From positions 17,099,462 to 17,163,461 of the forward strand of contig OX352763.1 of the NCBI GenBank assembly GCA_947095585.1: 64,000 nt of DNA. The letters run 5' to 3'. The position numbers and the translations under genes were made by a program. Origin of the DNA: Nephrocerus scutellatus (lineage: Eukaryota; Arthropoda; Insecta; Diptera; Pipunculidae). Under the pieces are notes generated by a model. It ran no database searches. It worked only from the letters and a program-made list of their open reading frames with translations, and was not told where the DNA came from. Every line of letters begins with the position of its first letter. The stretch's first letter is position 1. This document shows, piece by piece, positions 11,060 through 23,365 of this stretch.

Positions 11060-13720
11060 GAGGTACTGAAAAAGTATAGCACTTAGGAGAAATCTGTTAA
11101 GCAAAAAAGAATGTAAACAAAAAAAAATAGGAAACATTTTTTTATGTACATTTACTGAAGATTCCGGTCCCGTCCGCAAAAGAAAGTCGTGTTGTGCCCA
11201 CACCTCCATTTTTGTTTCTTTTACGATAATAAAATTTTGTTCAAAGAGAAAAATGTATTTTTTAATTTTTTTTTGTCACTACATTTTTTGCTGGTGACTT
11301 ATAGTGATTTATTATCTTCAAAATTTCAGTAAATCTAGTGAATTTTTGAGGTAGATTTGGTGACTTTTTAATTCAGCTTACGGCAACACTGCTATGAGTG
11401 TGGTAAGAGATTGAGTTTAGTGGAGTAGGAGACTATGTACTTAGTTTATCAGTTTGTGAAGAGAATAACTGACTCCAGAACAATTTGAGTGACAAAGTGA
11501 CTGAGTCTATTGCATATTGTACACAAACATTCATACACTTGCATACACAAGCACTCACTTACTCCAAGTTCCACGCACTCTATTCACACGAGACAAAAAG
11601 CTTTACTATGAGTATCGCAACATCATCATCAACCCCATCATCATCATCGGAAATAATCCGTTTTTGAAGATTTGAATTAGTTCAGAATCGCATTTTGTTG
11701 TCACCGGTACCGGATATGCTTCCGCAGCAGATGATTGTTATTTTTATCATTGCACGTACGTACGTTCGCACGGAGTGTCCGGATAGTGGTCGCGTATTAC
11801 AATTACAATTTGGAAGTTCACGACAATTTTAAATAATTGTTGTAATTACAATCACTGTGTTGGAGGCTATATGGAGAAATAAGAAATCTCTTAATGGAGT
11901 CTGAATTAAAGAATTATTGACAAAATAAGTGGTGCGTTAAAGGAAGATAATTTTAGTTTAGTTAATGCGGCATTTGAGTTAGAATAATTCCGTTCTTTTT
12001 GTGATCAGTTCAAAAAAATATGCAAACTACTTTTAGTTTTAAGTTTACCAAATTGTTTATAATTCAAAAACTTCTTCCTGTGTGCTACCGGTTCGGAGGC
12101 AGCAAAACTTTCACTGACCTTTGCACCAGATTACCGAGTGCACACCGGAACGTCATTGCGCTTGATTCCATTTGAATAAACTTCTAATAATTTTCCACTA
12201 TTGCCACTTGCCAGGATATGCTCTGCAGTAAACTTGTCCTTGGCTATTAGTGCGCTATATTTCTATTAATTCGTCTTGTAAGTTCATTTGCGAGATTCCT
12301 TTGGATTTGCGCTGTGTCTATCCTTGTGCTTTATGACTGCTGCCTTGCACATCCTGCTTTATCCTTCTTTGTGCTGCTACTGCTGTGCAATGACCAGAAT
12401 ATAACAAGAAGGAAAAACTATCGCACTCGAGAAAACTTCAGGACATTAAACGACATTTTTAGTTTTCTTTGGATTTTCCCTTTCGCGAATATTTATCTTA
12501 TGCGGTGTGATGTTTCATACGTACTCACTATACAACTTGTCCAGATTACCACCAGAGAATTTTTAATCGCTGCAAAAAGGAAAATTTTTGGTCTTTTAAC
12601 GAACAGAGACGCGAAAAAAAACTAAACCATAAATTTGGTTTTAGTGCTGCTATGTGGTAGCAGCGCAATGGCCAAATAAGACAGAAATGTCCACCTCCCA
12701 TCCGCAAGTAGATTTATTCATTCGTGTTGCCTGCCCAGAATGGCATGTGGCCCAGCATTTCTCTAGAGATAATATTCTGGAATTCTAACTCCCAGCGTGA
12801 TGCTCTTACGCTGGAAATGGCTCACGTCGCGTGCGGTTTGCTCTCGGTCAAAAGTCGGTAGAAATGTTTTTTTTTTTTTCGTGGCGAAATGGGTGGAGTG
12901 GCTGGCGGTGGTTGTTGGTCTGCCGGGACAAGAACTAAAGCACAATTTAATTCTGATTTCGTTGGCCAAATCCAATTGGCCTCTCTAACCGCGTCTCGGC
13001 GGCCTCCATCAGTTTGTGTATTTATATGTGTGTGTGCGTCTGTGCCTGACTAAGTGTCACCCGCGAGGATTTGGATTATAAATTTTTTGTTGTTGTCTAT
13101 TTCGCTTCTTCTTCTTTTTTTCCTGCTGTCGCTCTAGTTGCTTTATATATGCGATTTGATAATCTGCGACACAGACGGGATCAGCATAGTAATGTTTTCT
13201 TTTTGTTTCCTTTTTCATGAAAGTAAAATTCATTTAGGAAACAGAAATTAAATTTCATAAAATAAAGCACTAAATTACAAATTAGTAAAATGTCACCGTG
13301 GACATGGCAGGACATTATTCGTCGTCTCGCTTATAATTAATTTTGGCTTTTACCCAATTATGTGCACTTAATGTTTGTTCCATTTTTTTAATTAAAAGCA
13401 ATGTGCGTATCCCCTCCACTTGTCCCGAATTTTCCACGGTGTCGTATCACAAATTATAATTATAGTTCATGTAATATCATTAGATTGTTAATAAATTCTG
13501 TTATCAAAAGTGTACGTGAATAAAACAAAAACACTCCTAACGTAACTAAGTCTCCATAGAATCTACATCAAGCGTTCAGTGTATTTGAAGTATCCTGTTT
13601 GCAGAGTATCAGGGTAAATTGGACGTTTGTAGTCAGTCGGTGACAGTCATAGGGATTAAAGTGCACAACACACAGCGGTCTTATCACTTTTGCATTATAA
13701 TACGATTATCCTGTGGGACC
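11060..13720. other. Non-coding stretch, no gene recognised
   Basis: Open frames reach 103 codons (12314-12625) but show no domain, no repeat-family match and no convincing splice context. Around 12.75-13.07 kb the DNA is more GC-rich than its surroundings and free of the repeats seen elsewhere. It could be a regulatory block or an untranslated exon, but nothing in the sequence proves that. Confidence 0.35.
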
Positions 13721-13722
13721 CG

Positions 13723-13762
13723 AGATAGAGAGAGAGAGAGAGGGAGATATAGAGAGAAAGAG
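13723..13762 (+). repeat. GA-rich microsatellite
   Basis: An uninterrupted (GA) run is followed by imperfect GAGATATAGAGAGA units. Confidence 0.85.
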
Positions 13763-14181
13763 CCACACGCTGTCAGCTTATGCCGTTTATTGTTTGCACT
13801 TTGGCTCCAGTACACATGTCAAAGATAGAATTAGCAACTTTCCTCTAATTCGGTTGCATGTCGTCGAATTGCTGTTGTAGCTTTTGTTGTTATTACTATC
13901 GAGATTGTTTGTACATAGTTTTATGAGAGGCTAAAAGTTAATAATTACCTCATAGACCTCGTACACCGTCATCGGCCAACATAAAGTCCATTCTGCTTGC
14001 ACATAATAGTAACTCCACTACAAAAGGATAATAATTTGATTATTCTCGTACATTATACTATGAATGAATGCTGAATATGAAAGACAGAAGCATCCTTTTC
14101 GTGGTGCACGGATGTGCGTGGTGAGATGGTGTTCTTGCGTTGTTAGCATTATTTAATCTTGTTGTTATTCTTCGCTATCGT

Positions 14182-14206
14182 TGTCGTCGTCGTCGTCGTC
14201 GTCGCC
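14182..14206 (+). repeat. GTC trinucleotide microsatellite
   Basis: About eight tandem gtc units, with one gcc change near the end. No reading frame around it suggests a coding repeat. Confidence 0.85.
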
Positions 14207-15221
14207 GTCCATCCCTCCGTGTGCCTCATACGCGGCAATGCTTCCTGTAATTGCTAATGGATAGAGAGCAGATGCTAATGTCCCTAAATAAGGGATAACT
14301 ATAAAAGGATAATGTGCTAAAAGTGCTTTTGTGTATAGTGTGCCAAAACATTCGGATTGTTACATTGAATTTGAATTCGTGCGCTTAATAAGATATAAAA
14401 ATTACCCCGCGATACAAGTCGAGATTGTAAATTAATGTTCACCTAAATGCACAACAAGATCCTTCTTCGTGATTGCAGCAGAACACAGCAGACAAAAGAC
14501 AATGTGGATTAAAATACATACCATGTTAATTGCCTATCTATATCTTAACTGCAGTTAACGTTATTACATATCAAATGACACTTGTAATATTGTCTAAGCG
14601 GGCGACAGCTAATTTCATGAAATTAGAATTGTTGCTCTGTCATTACAGCGGTGTGAATGGTAGGTCCTGCAATCAGACGTTAAAGGAATAATAAAACCTT
14701 ACCTGTGGTAAAATCAAAAGAACGAATGTGCTCTTAGGAGGTGAGTTAAAAATTTCAAATGGTTTCTGATAAGCTGCTAATTAATACTAGTATTATATTT
14801 TGTATTGTTAAAACCTGATAGCAACAATACAAAAGATCGTAGATATAAATTTAATAGCAAGTATCTTTTTTTGTTTCTTATACAAATCAACACCGTTGAT
14901 AGTATCAACTCAATTTTTTTAGGATGCTTCACTGAGCAAGCATATTTCCGCCAAGCAAAAACCACAACTTAAAAGGAAGGAAATTGCATTTCATTTATAA
15001 TCTATACACAAGGAATTAATTATACTTGGCAACGTATCTTATATAAATTTAAAACATATTTGTTATTTTTGCCGATATAAGTGTCGATTCTATAGTTTCT
15101 GGGTGGCTGAAGTGGTCGATTCTTGGAGGGGGCTGTGGGTGTACACCGTAGCGAGTCAGTTGGTGTAGGGTTAGTGGACGGGTGGCCAGTGGGTAGGTGG
15201 TAAGTTAGAGTTATTTTTTAT

Positions 15222-15441
15222 AATGTACACTCGCTAAAGGGATTTGCATCCTTATAATGCTCAGCACAGCATGGGCGTTAGGAAATTAGGGAGAGGAAAA
15301 GTTGAGATGTCTATGCACGCGTCTCTTAAATAACTGCAGATCATACAAATGCGGAAATACAGAATTAGGCAATTCATTCCACATAACTATTGTGCGGTTA
15401 ATGAAGGAATCTCTGAATTGGGTAGTACGTCCGAGGACCCA
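15222..15441 (-). mobile_element. CR1/Jockey-like LINE (Daphne/Kiri type), C-terminus and 3' tail
   Basis: On the minus strand an open frame ends with a taa stop at 15286-15288. It encodes the conserved end of this LINE type: FINRTIVMWNELPNSVFP, then a YDLQLFKRRV segment. About 60 bp of 3' untranslated tail follow (cgcccatgctgtgctgagca and ttataaggatgcaaatccc). This is the best preserved 3' end of the family here. Everything 5' of it is missing, as is usual for truncated LINE insertions. Confidence 0.8.
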
Positions 15442-15540
15442 TGGGGTCGAGTTGAGGCACGGGTATTATGGTTGGGTTGGAGAATGGGCGGGATGCATCT
15501 GGATGAGGATCAGTGGGACATTTTTCCATCACCTATCTAA

Positions 15541-15905
15541 GTGTGTAAATCTGATCAGTGGTTGATTTGCCTGGGATGAATCCACACTGGTATGGGCCAA
15601 TGATGACTTTAGCTTATGGGGCTATTCTGTCTTGGAGGTTAGAGGAGAAAATCTTATACGCGGTACTCAACGTTATAACATGATATTTGTTGCAGGTTGT
15701 GATATCTCCTTTTTTATGTATGGGGCACAGGATAACTCTTCGCCAGTCTTCTGCCATCGCTTCTTGCTCTCATACTTGCACTTTTAGTTCATGAATTGCT
15801 TAGTGTATTGCGGGTCCTCCTGTTTTAAACAACTCCGCTGGTATACCATCAGATCCCAGGGCCTTATTATTTTTGAGCCGATTTATCGCTTGTGTTTTGG
15901 AAAAC
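15541..15905 (-). mobile_element. RTE-A LINE fragment (linker and start of RT)
   Basis: In reverse complement the piece contains, in order, INRLKNNKALGSDGIPAELF, a disrupted HELKVQV-like segment, EDWRRVILCPIHKKGDI and the segment before GFIPGKSTTDQI. Several stops and small insertions break the frame. It abuts the CR1/Jockey-like fragment at 15.2-15.4 kb within about 100 bp. Confidence 0.75.
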
Positions 15906-17392
15906 AATATATCAAAAAGGTACCATAGATGACATTAATTATGAAACACAAAATCATTGACATATTGTGTTCCAATTTCTTATGACTTCTTCGCATTAAT
16001 CAGATGAAATATGGGAATCTGGAGTTAGATTTTGGTCCTGAGGTAGTTTAAAGTCTCTGTCTTATTGACATCGTGGACTTGATATAGTCCCAAATAAAAT
16101 TGGTCGGTGGCATTAAATTGCGGCCAATTGAGTAGTCCATCTCTGGAAATAACACGGTCTTCCAACTTTGACTTGAATAACTCAATTGTTAAGCTCCAAG
16201 TCAACTTGTTCCAATTTATCCCAAAAATACTCGTAGTCAGTCAACATGGTCCCGTAGCGATTTCCATTGACTCCGTTGCCAACAGTAAACAGTTTTCGTC
16301 AAAGAACGATTCCACTCTAGATTGTTCTCATCAATGAGAAATATCGATTAGAATTAACTCATATCAGTCTTTCTTCAATATGGTATCAAATTTTATAATT
16401 ATCCTTTATATCAAACATAAAATATATATCAACTAAAAATTTCCTTGGCATAGTTTTTTAAAAATTTATGGACAATTCTTGTGTGTACATTCTCGTGTCC
16501 ATGATCAAAGACATTTTTCTTTCAAAATCAACATAAAAAGCTTTTACTGCTTCCATCTGAAAAAGATCAATACGATCCACAGGTGGCAAGTTCAGCAGTG
16601 CAGGGTATTAAGGGCGTCAGATATTTCTTACCCTTCTAAGCAATCCGCTGCTTGATATCTGACTGATGTTAGAACTAAATCAATCAACGAATCCCGGATA
16701 ATCTATAGATCTCTACAGGTCTCAAAGAGTAATTTTATTTTTTTTTTTTTTGATAAGAAAAAGACGTATGCTTGAAATTTTTACGTGCGTAATAAATTGA
16801 TTAACTTTTTAAGACTAAGGTATCAGTACGAAGTATCACTAAGGTTGTAGGTTGTGAACAGAATTCAATTTTTGAATGACTTCTACCGTAACCCTTCCCG
16901 CCATTTAAATAATTTGGGACTACAGTTAAAGTTGGTCCTACTCCATAACTTTCAGCAGAATATCAAATCGAGTCAAAGGTACCGATATAAAGAGCTAACT
17001 CAATATTTTAAAATGCTTTAATATACTGCTTCTCAAACGTGGTACGTGGTAAACGCTTTACATCAAAGCAAAGCGTTTACCAAAATAATTTCCAGCAAAA
17101 ATCAAAAGTGACTATTAAGCATGAAATGGAATGTTTTCTTAGCACTCAGAGCGTCGGAATTCCATTGGATAGTAAACAGATCTGCCAAGAGAAATTTTGG
17201 TTATGTGGATATACCCATTTGTTAAGAGGCCAACTGACAAAAACATTCAACCTTTTAGTGTCACAATATTTTATAATGCGATGTTCCTGAACAAAATGAG
17301 CTCCTATGTAAATAAGAAACGACAAAAAAGTCACTGTACTAAAGTGTAATACATCTACTTAGTAGCTCTTTTTTTTAGTGTACTGTACACAC
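15906..17392. other. AT-rich non-coding stretch
   Basis: No ORF with a recognisable domain. A poly-T run lies near 16738-16752. Nothing else stands out. Confidence 0.35.
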
Positions 17393-17470
17393 ACACGCTC
17401 AACGGGTTGGCACCCTTATAAAGCGTGGGCGTTCGGAAATTAAGCAGAGGAAAAGGTGAGGTTTTTAAAT
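17393..17470 (-). mobile_element. CR1/Jockey-like LINE, 3' tail scrap
   Basis: In reverse complement it reads ctctgcttaatttccgaacg, cccacgctttataagggtg and cgttgagcgtgtgtgtgtac. This matches the untranslated tail following the stop at 15286 and the tail at 23.6 kb. No coding sequence remains. Confidence 0.6.
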
Positions 17471-17497
17471 TCTCTATATTAACTTCACTTGCCCGTG

Positions 17498-17557
17498 GGT
17501 CGGTCGTCGGTCGTCGGTCGGTCGGTCGTCGGTCGGTCGGTCGTCGGTCGTCTGTCG
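17498..17557 (+). repeat. GGTCGTC/GGTCGGTC microsatellite
   Basis: The tract is built from ggtcgtc and ggtc units. It directly precedes the satellite 1 monomers at 17568, and the related monomer at 52.95 kb has gacagacagacaaaca at the matching edge. A GTCY tract beside such a core is typical of mini-me/DINE-like dipteran elements. Confidence 0.8.
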
Positions 17558-17567
17558 TGGATTCTTG

Positions 17568-17835
17568 CGATCAATTTTTAACCCACTTCCCATGGCCCGA
17601 TTTTATTGAAATTTTGCACACATGTGTATTTCCGGAGACAACACTTTCTATTAAATTTTGAGGCCCCTCGGGCTGCGGGGTCGGGGGGCTCCCAAACAAA
17701 AATTTTAAAAAATTTACCCGATTTTCTTCAAATTTAACACACATGTGTATACCCAATAAACAATACTATATGTATATATATATAAATTTGGTAGTGATCG
17801 GGTCCCGGGTTCGGCCGCAAGGCCCTTATACATTT
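17568..17835 (-). repeat. Satellite 1, about two monomers, minus orientation
   Basis: Reverse-complement landmarks of satellite 1 are all present: gggcccgatcact-like, acacatgtgt twice, atttgaagaaaatcgggta, and ggagccccccgacc-like. The edge at 17568-17640 also matches the fragment at 52949-53030 (gatcaatttttaacccactt, then ttccggagaca), so this end seems to be a true element boundary. Confidence 0.7.
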
Positions 17836-19609
17836 TTTAAATATCTGTACTGGCATCAGATATTCGTCGCCCTTTATGGACTGTGTGCGGTGTGTGCTGC
17901 GCAGTCGGCTGCGCTGCATGGTTTTGGTGGTGGAGAGAGAGAGAGAAATCTTAGCTCACGCACAAATGAACCCAGCAAATGAAACGAGACATAAATGTTT
18001 TATGCTTAATTCAACTTACATTTTTTTATTTACTGAATTGTATTTTTATTGATGTCGTTTTTTTTGTTGTCGATATCAACTTACAGATAGAACAACAAGT
18101 TTTCACAATATTCTGTCATTTGGCGTTTTCATAAATTAGTTCAGAGCAGTCAAAGAGTTCTCAAGATAAATGTTCGTGTTTCTTATTTGCTCAGAGTATG
18201 AGCGTGCTCTAAGTGCTCAGAATAAAATGATCTGAGCTTTTTCAATTTTAACATCTGATGTCAAATGTTTGTTTCGATGATTTTCTCCTACAATAAAAAA
18301 AAATGGCCCAGGATCGAGGGGCTCCCATATCAATTTCTGCAATTAGAGAATTTAGATGAAAAATTTTAATTTTTATGGGTTGTTTTTTTATATTTCATAT
18401 AATTTAATTTTTTTTAAATGTATATATGAATATATTAATTTTAAATAATTAATATATTATTATTATATTTATTACTTTTTCTAAATTACTTACGTAATAA
18501 TTGTTCCAAAGCTGCGTTGGAAACATTTTTGTATGGTTGTTTGCACTGACTGCCATCACACTTGCTTACCTACATCACTTTGAGAACTAAATGAAGTGTA
18601 GATAGGGGTAAAGTGCATAGTGGACTTTCAGTGTAATTAGCTTGTTTAGCTTTTGTTCGTCAAAAGATGAGATTATCTGGATTCAAAGAGAGAAATCAGA
18701 AATTATTAGATTCTCTTGGCCATCTACCACAGCTTCTTCATTATATATCCTTTCCTACTTTAGCACAAATTTAAGTTATAATCGAGCTTAAAGTAGAAAG
18801 AGAGCTATAGAGATTATGTCTTTAGAATTCATTAATTAAAAAGACTTATTGTTCTTTCAAATAATTGCCTCTAGGTACTATTTCTTGTACAATCTAAATA
18901 TAATATCAAATGGAAAATACCCACAACTCTACATTTGGCTGGAATGGATGCTCATATATCTTTTGAGTAATTATACCAAAAACGTATTTAATTCTAATCG
19001 ATAACCTCTTTGTCTGCAACTATTGCTTCCACAAGAATAATGAACTAACTAACCTACCCGACCTTAATTAATAACGAATCACGAACAGCACTAACAAATT
19101 GTTTAGCAGACATTGCTCTGTGCGCTAGACCATTAGATACGAGTGCTGGAGCAATATTATGTGTGATGTTAATCGAGTTTTGGTATAATTCGACTTATTT
19201 AGGTGATTCTTCTGAAACCAATTCTCAGAACAAATAATAATTTATTGAGGTCTTGATGCAAATTCATTTAACATTGAGATACATAGATTGTGTTAGCTTA
19301 GGTTAGGATATGGCTAAAGTTGTCGAAATAACTTAAGTGTGATCGGATTTAAAAAGAATTAACTGAAAATACATGCATTATTGATCCTTTGTAAAATAGA
19401 TTTTTTTCATTTATATTATTCTAAATGAATCGACATGAAAATCAGAATATCTCCAATGATAGGTTCTTTTAGTAGCTCTTGATTTAACCTAACATGTAGG
19501 CGTTACACATTTAAATCGATAACAAATGTACTCATATTGTCCGTTAACTACCTGCTTTAAAGAGAGCTAGGTCTGCATTTTCTTAACCTTATACCCTATG
19601 TAGGTGGTG
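17836..19609. other. AT-rich non-coding stretch
   Basis: A short GA run lies at 17933-17945. At 18300-18345 a faint satellite 1-like block is present (ggcccaggatcgaggggctc). No coding signal was recognised. Confidence 0.35.
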
Positions 19610-20668
19610 TGGAGTTTCAAAATTCACTAAACCATATATACTTCAAAGCCGCCTATAGCCAGAGTATAACTTTATAAAGCAACGAGAGAATTCGGCATCC
19701 CAAATAAACTGACACGCCAATGTAGTCTTACCACGACCAATGTTATAAGCCAAGTAAAAATATCCGGATCACTATCAACTACATTCAACATCTATAACAG
19801 GCTCCAAAAAGGGAATAGACTGGCCTGCGTTCTCTTGAAGAAAGTGACCCGACACTTCGATATAATAGCGAGCGGGACAATCCTCTACAAGTCCATTCAG
19901 ATACTGGTTTAGGTAAACGATATTGATATCGTTGGTAGAAACGCAAGACCTGTACAGGAAGCTTTCATCCAGATCGAGAGGGTGACATAAAATTTGAGAG
20001 CAAAACAAAGTACATGGTGGCCACGTCTGCGGGTAGAATGTTGGATACATTGGTTCCTCAATGAAAAATAGTGGAACACGAATTTGAACTAATGCAATCC
20101 TTTCACTATTACAGCCGATAACAGCACGGAACCAGAAATACGCGCACGGTTGCTTAAATCCAACAAAGCCTACTTTAGTCTGTCAAGACTCTTCAAATCC
20201 AGGAATTTAACCCTAACATCCAAGCTGCTGGTGTATTAGACAATGTTCATACCAGTACTTACATATGGATCCAAGACTTGGGTGCTTTGCAGAAAGCATT
20301 CTAACCTCTTACCCGCGTTCGAGGGGAAAGTCTTACGGGTAAATGTTGGATCCATATGTGAAAAAGGACGATTTCGAAGACTCTATAATAATAAGTTGTA
20401 CGAACGTTAACGTGATATTAACATCGTGAAGATAATTAAACTCCGGTTGGCAGGACACCTAGCGCTATTGGGCGAAGTGGATCCAGCTTGGTATAATTTA
20501 TGGGATACGACAGCGAGGCCGACCAAGCCTACGCTGGGAGGATGGCGTAGACCAGGAAAACCAGACTTTAGAGATGCCAAACTGGATAACATCAGCTCGA
20601 AAGAGATTTTTTCCGGGATGCCAGGACCAGACCCCGGTAGTATTTCAAAATATGATGAGGTGTGTATT
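19610..20668 (+). mobile_element. RTE-A LINE, RT to 3' end, inactivated
   Basis: It contains motif A remnants (YFKAAYS in place of DFKAAYDS), the FGIPNKLTR-like segment, a damaged motif C (stop in place of AYADD near 19912), and the KTKYMVATSA-like region. Next come the NSMEPEIRARLLKSNKAY-like region and the GHLAL...RPTKPTLGGWRRPGKP tail, then the 3' end near 20668 (aatatgatgag). Frames change repeatedly. A SINE-like head lies about 25 bp downstream. Confidence 0.8.
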
Positions 20669-20692
20669 TTTAGGAATATTATTACTATATTA

Positions 20693-20772
20693 TAAGCCGT
20701 GGCTCTAGTAGTAGTCTAGTAGTAGTCCGTCGGACTACTGAGCGGAAGGTTCGAAGTTCGAATCCCAGAAAA
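20693..20772 (+). mobile_element. tRNA-derived SINE head, rearranged
   Basis: The block has the A-box-like start gccgtggctctagtag, local duplication of tagtagtc, and a clean B box (ggttcgaagttcgaatccc, with ttcga doubled). The SINE body is missing and AT-rich DNA follows. It could be a different tRNA-derived SINE subfamily, given the duplication within the anticodon region. Confidence 0.5.
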
Positions 20773-21015
20773 ATTTTAATTGAAGCTTTTTTAAGACTGC
20801 TTTCTATTTTATACTGTTTCATAGTAATAGAAAGAAGACTTAGGAATCTTCCAAGTCATCATTGGTGTAAAAAATCGAGAGGCTTAGTATAAAGGTGACT
20901 AACTAAAAAACATTGTGATAAAGCTATCACTAATCCATTCCGCAGTCAAATAACCTATGAATCAGGCATCCACCACAGATCTACCTTGATAATTTTGACA
21001 ATAATTCCAAGGTTA

Positions 21016-21150
21016 CCTGATTAGCTCTACTACTGAGTATGCACTTAGTGCAGAGTAACGACCCCTTTTTCTTGGATCAAAACAGCACCTGATTAGCTCT
21101 ACGACTCTATTACTGAGTATGAACTTAGTGCAGAGCTCTTGGACCAAAAC
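21016..21150 (+). repeat. Direct duplication, about 70 bp, two copies
   Basis: Copy 1 (21016-21085) and copy 2 (21088-21150) share cctgattagctctac, tactgagtatg, acttagtgcagag and cttggaycaaaac. Each has small private indels, so the duplication is not recent. Confidence 0.75.
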
Positions 21151-22811
21151 CCGATACACCATTTGACCACCTGTCACAAGTTACTTTCTTTCATAATCTC
21201 TGTCCTTTTTGTAGAGGAAATTTATTTCGTAAACTGAGCTTAGTATTTTGTGAAGAACCAACATATCAGCTGACTTGTAGTTTGGTACCAGCTAAAATTT
21301 AAAAGCACATCTTGTAGCCGTTTTTGTAACAATAATGTGATGTAACTTAAGCTCAATGATGGCTCCAATTGCTGTAGTGTTCGCTTGTTTCCATGCCGTA
21401 GTATTTTCAAGTAGTTTTTCTTCATCAAACTATTAACGTACTCGTATATATTATAATGGATCAAACGAATGTGACGACCAACCAGTAGATCTATGTTCTG
21501 GTTAAAGGTTCTGCAAATGAGAAAGTACAAAAAAAAATGCGAAACCATCATTTAAATTAAATAACGAATTGATGGCGACTGAAAACTCTAATTTTGTAAA
21601 TCCTTTTCCTTTGATCAGATTTCCAGAAAAAAAGAGCTGAATACAATTTGGACTACCGATAACAACCAGATATAGCAGTTTTCAATACGATTATTTGTAT
21701 CCTCTGCATTTGCTCTCTCACGCCCCACATAATATATGGTGGCTACTTGCCACTTTTTCTTTACAGCTGTTGTTTTCAATACATGTTGTATGTAATTAAT
21801 TTTGCACATTGCATGTAGGTTTATTGCATTTTCCCACTCTCACAACCCGAGCGTTTGTTTTGTGGTACTGATTATATTTAATCGATGAAAATTAATTAAA
21901 ATTATATTAATTTCAATGGTTTCGATATTTCCAATTATTCCCGCCATCACCTACACACATCTACATACGCAAATATCTTGCTACAGCCAACTACTCAAGC
22001 ATAAACCCATAAAAAGCATTCATTTATTTATGCACTTCAGATGATTATGAGACTCGAACTGAAAAGCATTAAATAAAAATTGAACCCACTTTACTCAATC
22101 CTCGTACGCCACCTACTATCATACTTGTAGTTTTATTTTACAAATTTGTTATTTATTTGGTACTTTGGCTGAGGCAGGATATTACTCGTACTTTCTCACA
22201 CTAACCACAACATGTTGTACACGTCGCAAGCAGAAGTATTTTAGTTGTAAGTTGAAGGAGAATTTCTGAAAAGTTTTTGAAGTGCTCGTCCAGAGTAAGT
22301 GGAAAACCTTCACTTACAAATACCTGAAGTTAGCTTTTGAGTTGGTCTTCATAATTTTTTTGTTAAAATTTTGATATCATTTTCCTGTGAAAAGTTATTT
22401 AGTGCCTTGGCATTTGATGGAAGATGACTTTTGAGTGTAGCAAGTCATTCTATCAGTAGAACTGGGTTTTACATTACCTAGCCGGTCCGGCCTCGTAATT
22501 CAGACAACAACAAAAAAAAAGTCAGTAAATTACGAGTACTCTTTGAAAAAAAGGTTATGGACAACCTAAGGTTCCTCTGCCATTGTGGAAGACACTCGTA
22601 TGTACGCATTATAAAGATGACAATTAAACTCATATCTAATAGCAAAATGAATATAAAAATGAATCTCTGTATGTATATGGAGTTTTCGCAGCACGGGTAA
22701 AGTCATCATGACCAGGATTCGGGGTAAAAGGGGTCTTTATAATAACATTTGTTAGTTTGTGACTCTTACATACTCAGAACAGCACTGAATCTCGAGAATC
22801 TAGGAAAAAAA
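21151..22811. other. AT-rich non-coding stretch
   Basis: No recognisable domain in any frame and no repeat-family landmarks. Confidence 0.35.
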
Positions 22812-23360
22812 TTTCACCTACTCGTTGAACCAGTTGGAGCTTCGTAAGAAGTGCAAGATACTACTAATGTCTGTATATTTTAGATCATTAAGGTCTTTGT
22901 AAAAAAAAACTCCTAGATGAATCTTACATTTTTGGGAGAGGTCTGGACACGTACAGAGAAGATGGAGAATGGTCTCCGCCTGCTCGTCGTCCATGCAGCT
23001 TCTGGAGAAGTCGTTCGAGAAGACGCCAACCATTACTGCATGTTTGCCTATGAGAAAGTGTCCCGTGATGATTTGTTATTTGATATAATAGCACCTATGT
23101 GCAGTTTTTTTTTAAGATCAAACAACTGGAGCGTTTCGGATCCAGCTTGGACCAGATCTGTTTTGTCGCCAGACAAGTAGCTCCATTTGACCACCTACGG
23201 ATAGTTTTTTCGTTAGCATCGCTCTTTTACATAGGTTTACATGTAGCGATTGACATGCCTAGAGAACCATTTTTAGGTAGCATGAGTAGTGTAGTTCCGT
23301 GTTTGGCAAGTTCGTCAGCTCTACAGTTTTCTGGAACGTCTCTATGACCCGTCACCTAGC
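22812..23360 (-). mobile_element. LOA/R1-type LINE, RNase H end and C-terminus, broken
   Basis: On the minus strand the end of an RNase H domain is visible (GNCRADELAKHGTTL). A linker follows (CLATKQIWSKLDPKRS), and then the C-terminal cysteine/histidine segment (DDEQAETILHLLCTCPDLS), ending in SSILHFLRSSNWFNE and a stop near 22818. Several frameshifts interrupt it. The HLLCxCP segment is the usual C-terminal zinc-binding-like end of RNase H-bearing LINEs. It abuts the plus-strand CR1/Jockey-like piece almost end to end. Confidence 0.8.
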
Positions 23361-23365
23361 ACAGG

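Noticed and set aside
10750..11082. Protein-coding ORFs rich in Ser, Val, Cys and Tyr on both strands
   Set aside because: They are produced by an 8-bp tandem repeat that lacks stops in every frame.
12314..12625. A 103-codon ORF as a gene
   Set aside because: No domain, no repeat-family match and no splice or promoter context. Its length is possible by chance in a 64-kb window.
17498..17557. A telomere-like array
   Set aside because: The GGTC/GGTCGTC units are not the TTAGG repeat of insects, and the tract is short and borders an interspersed repeat.
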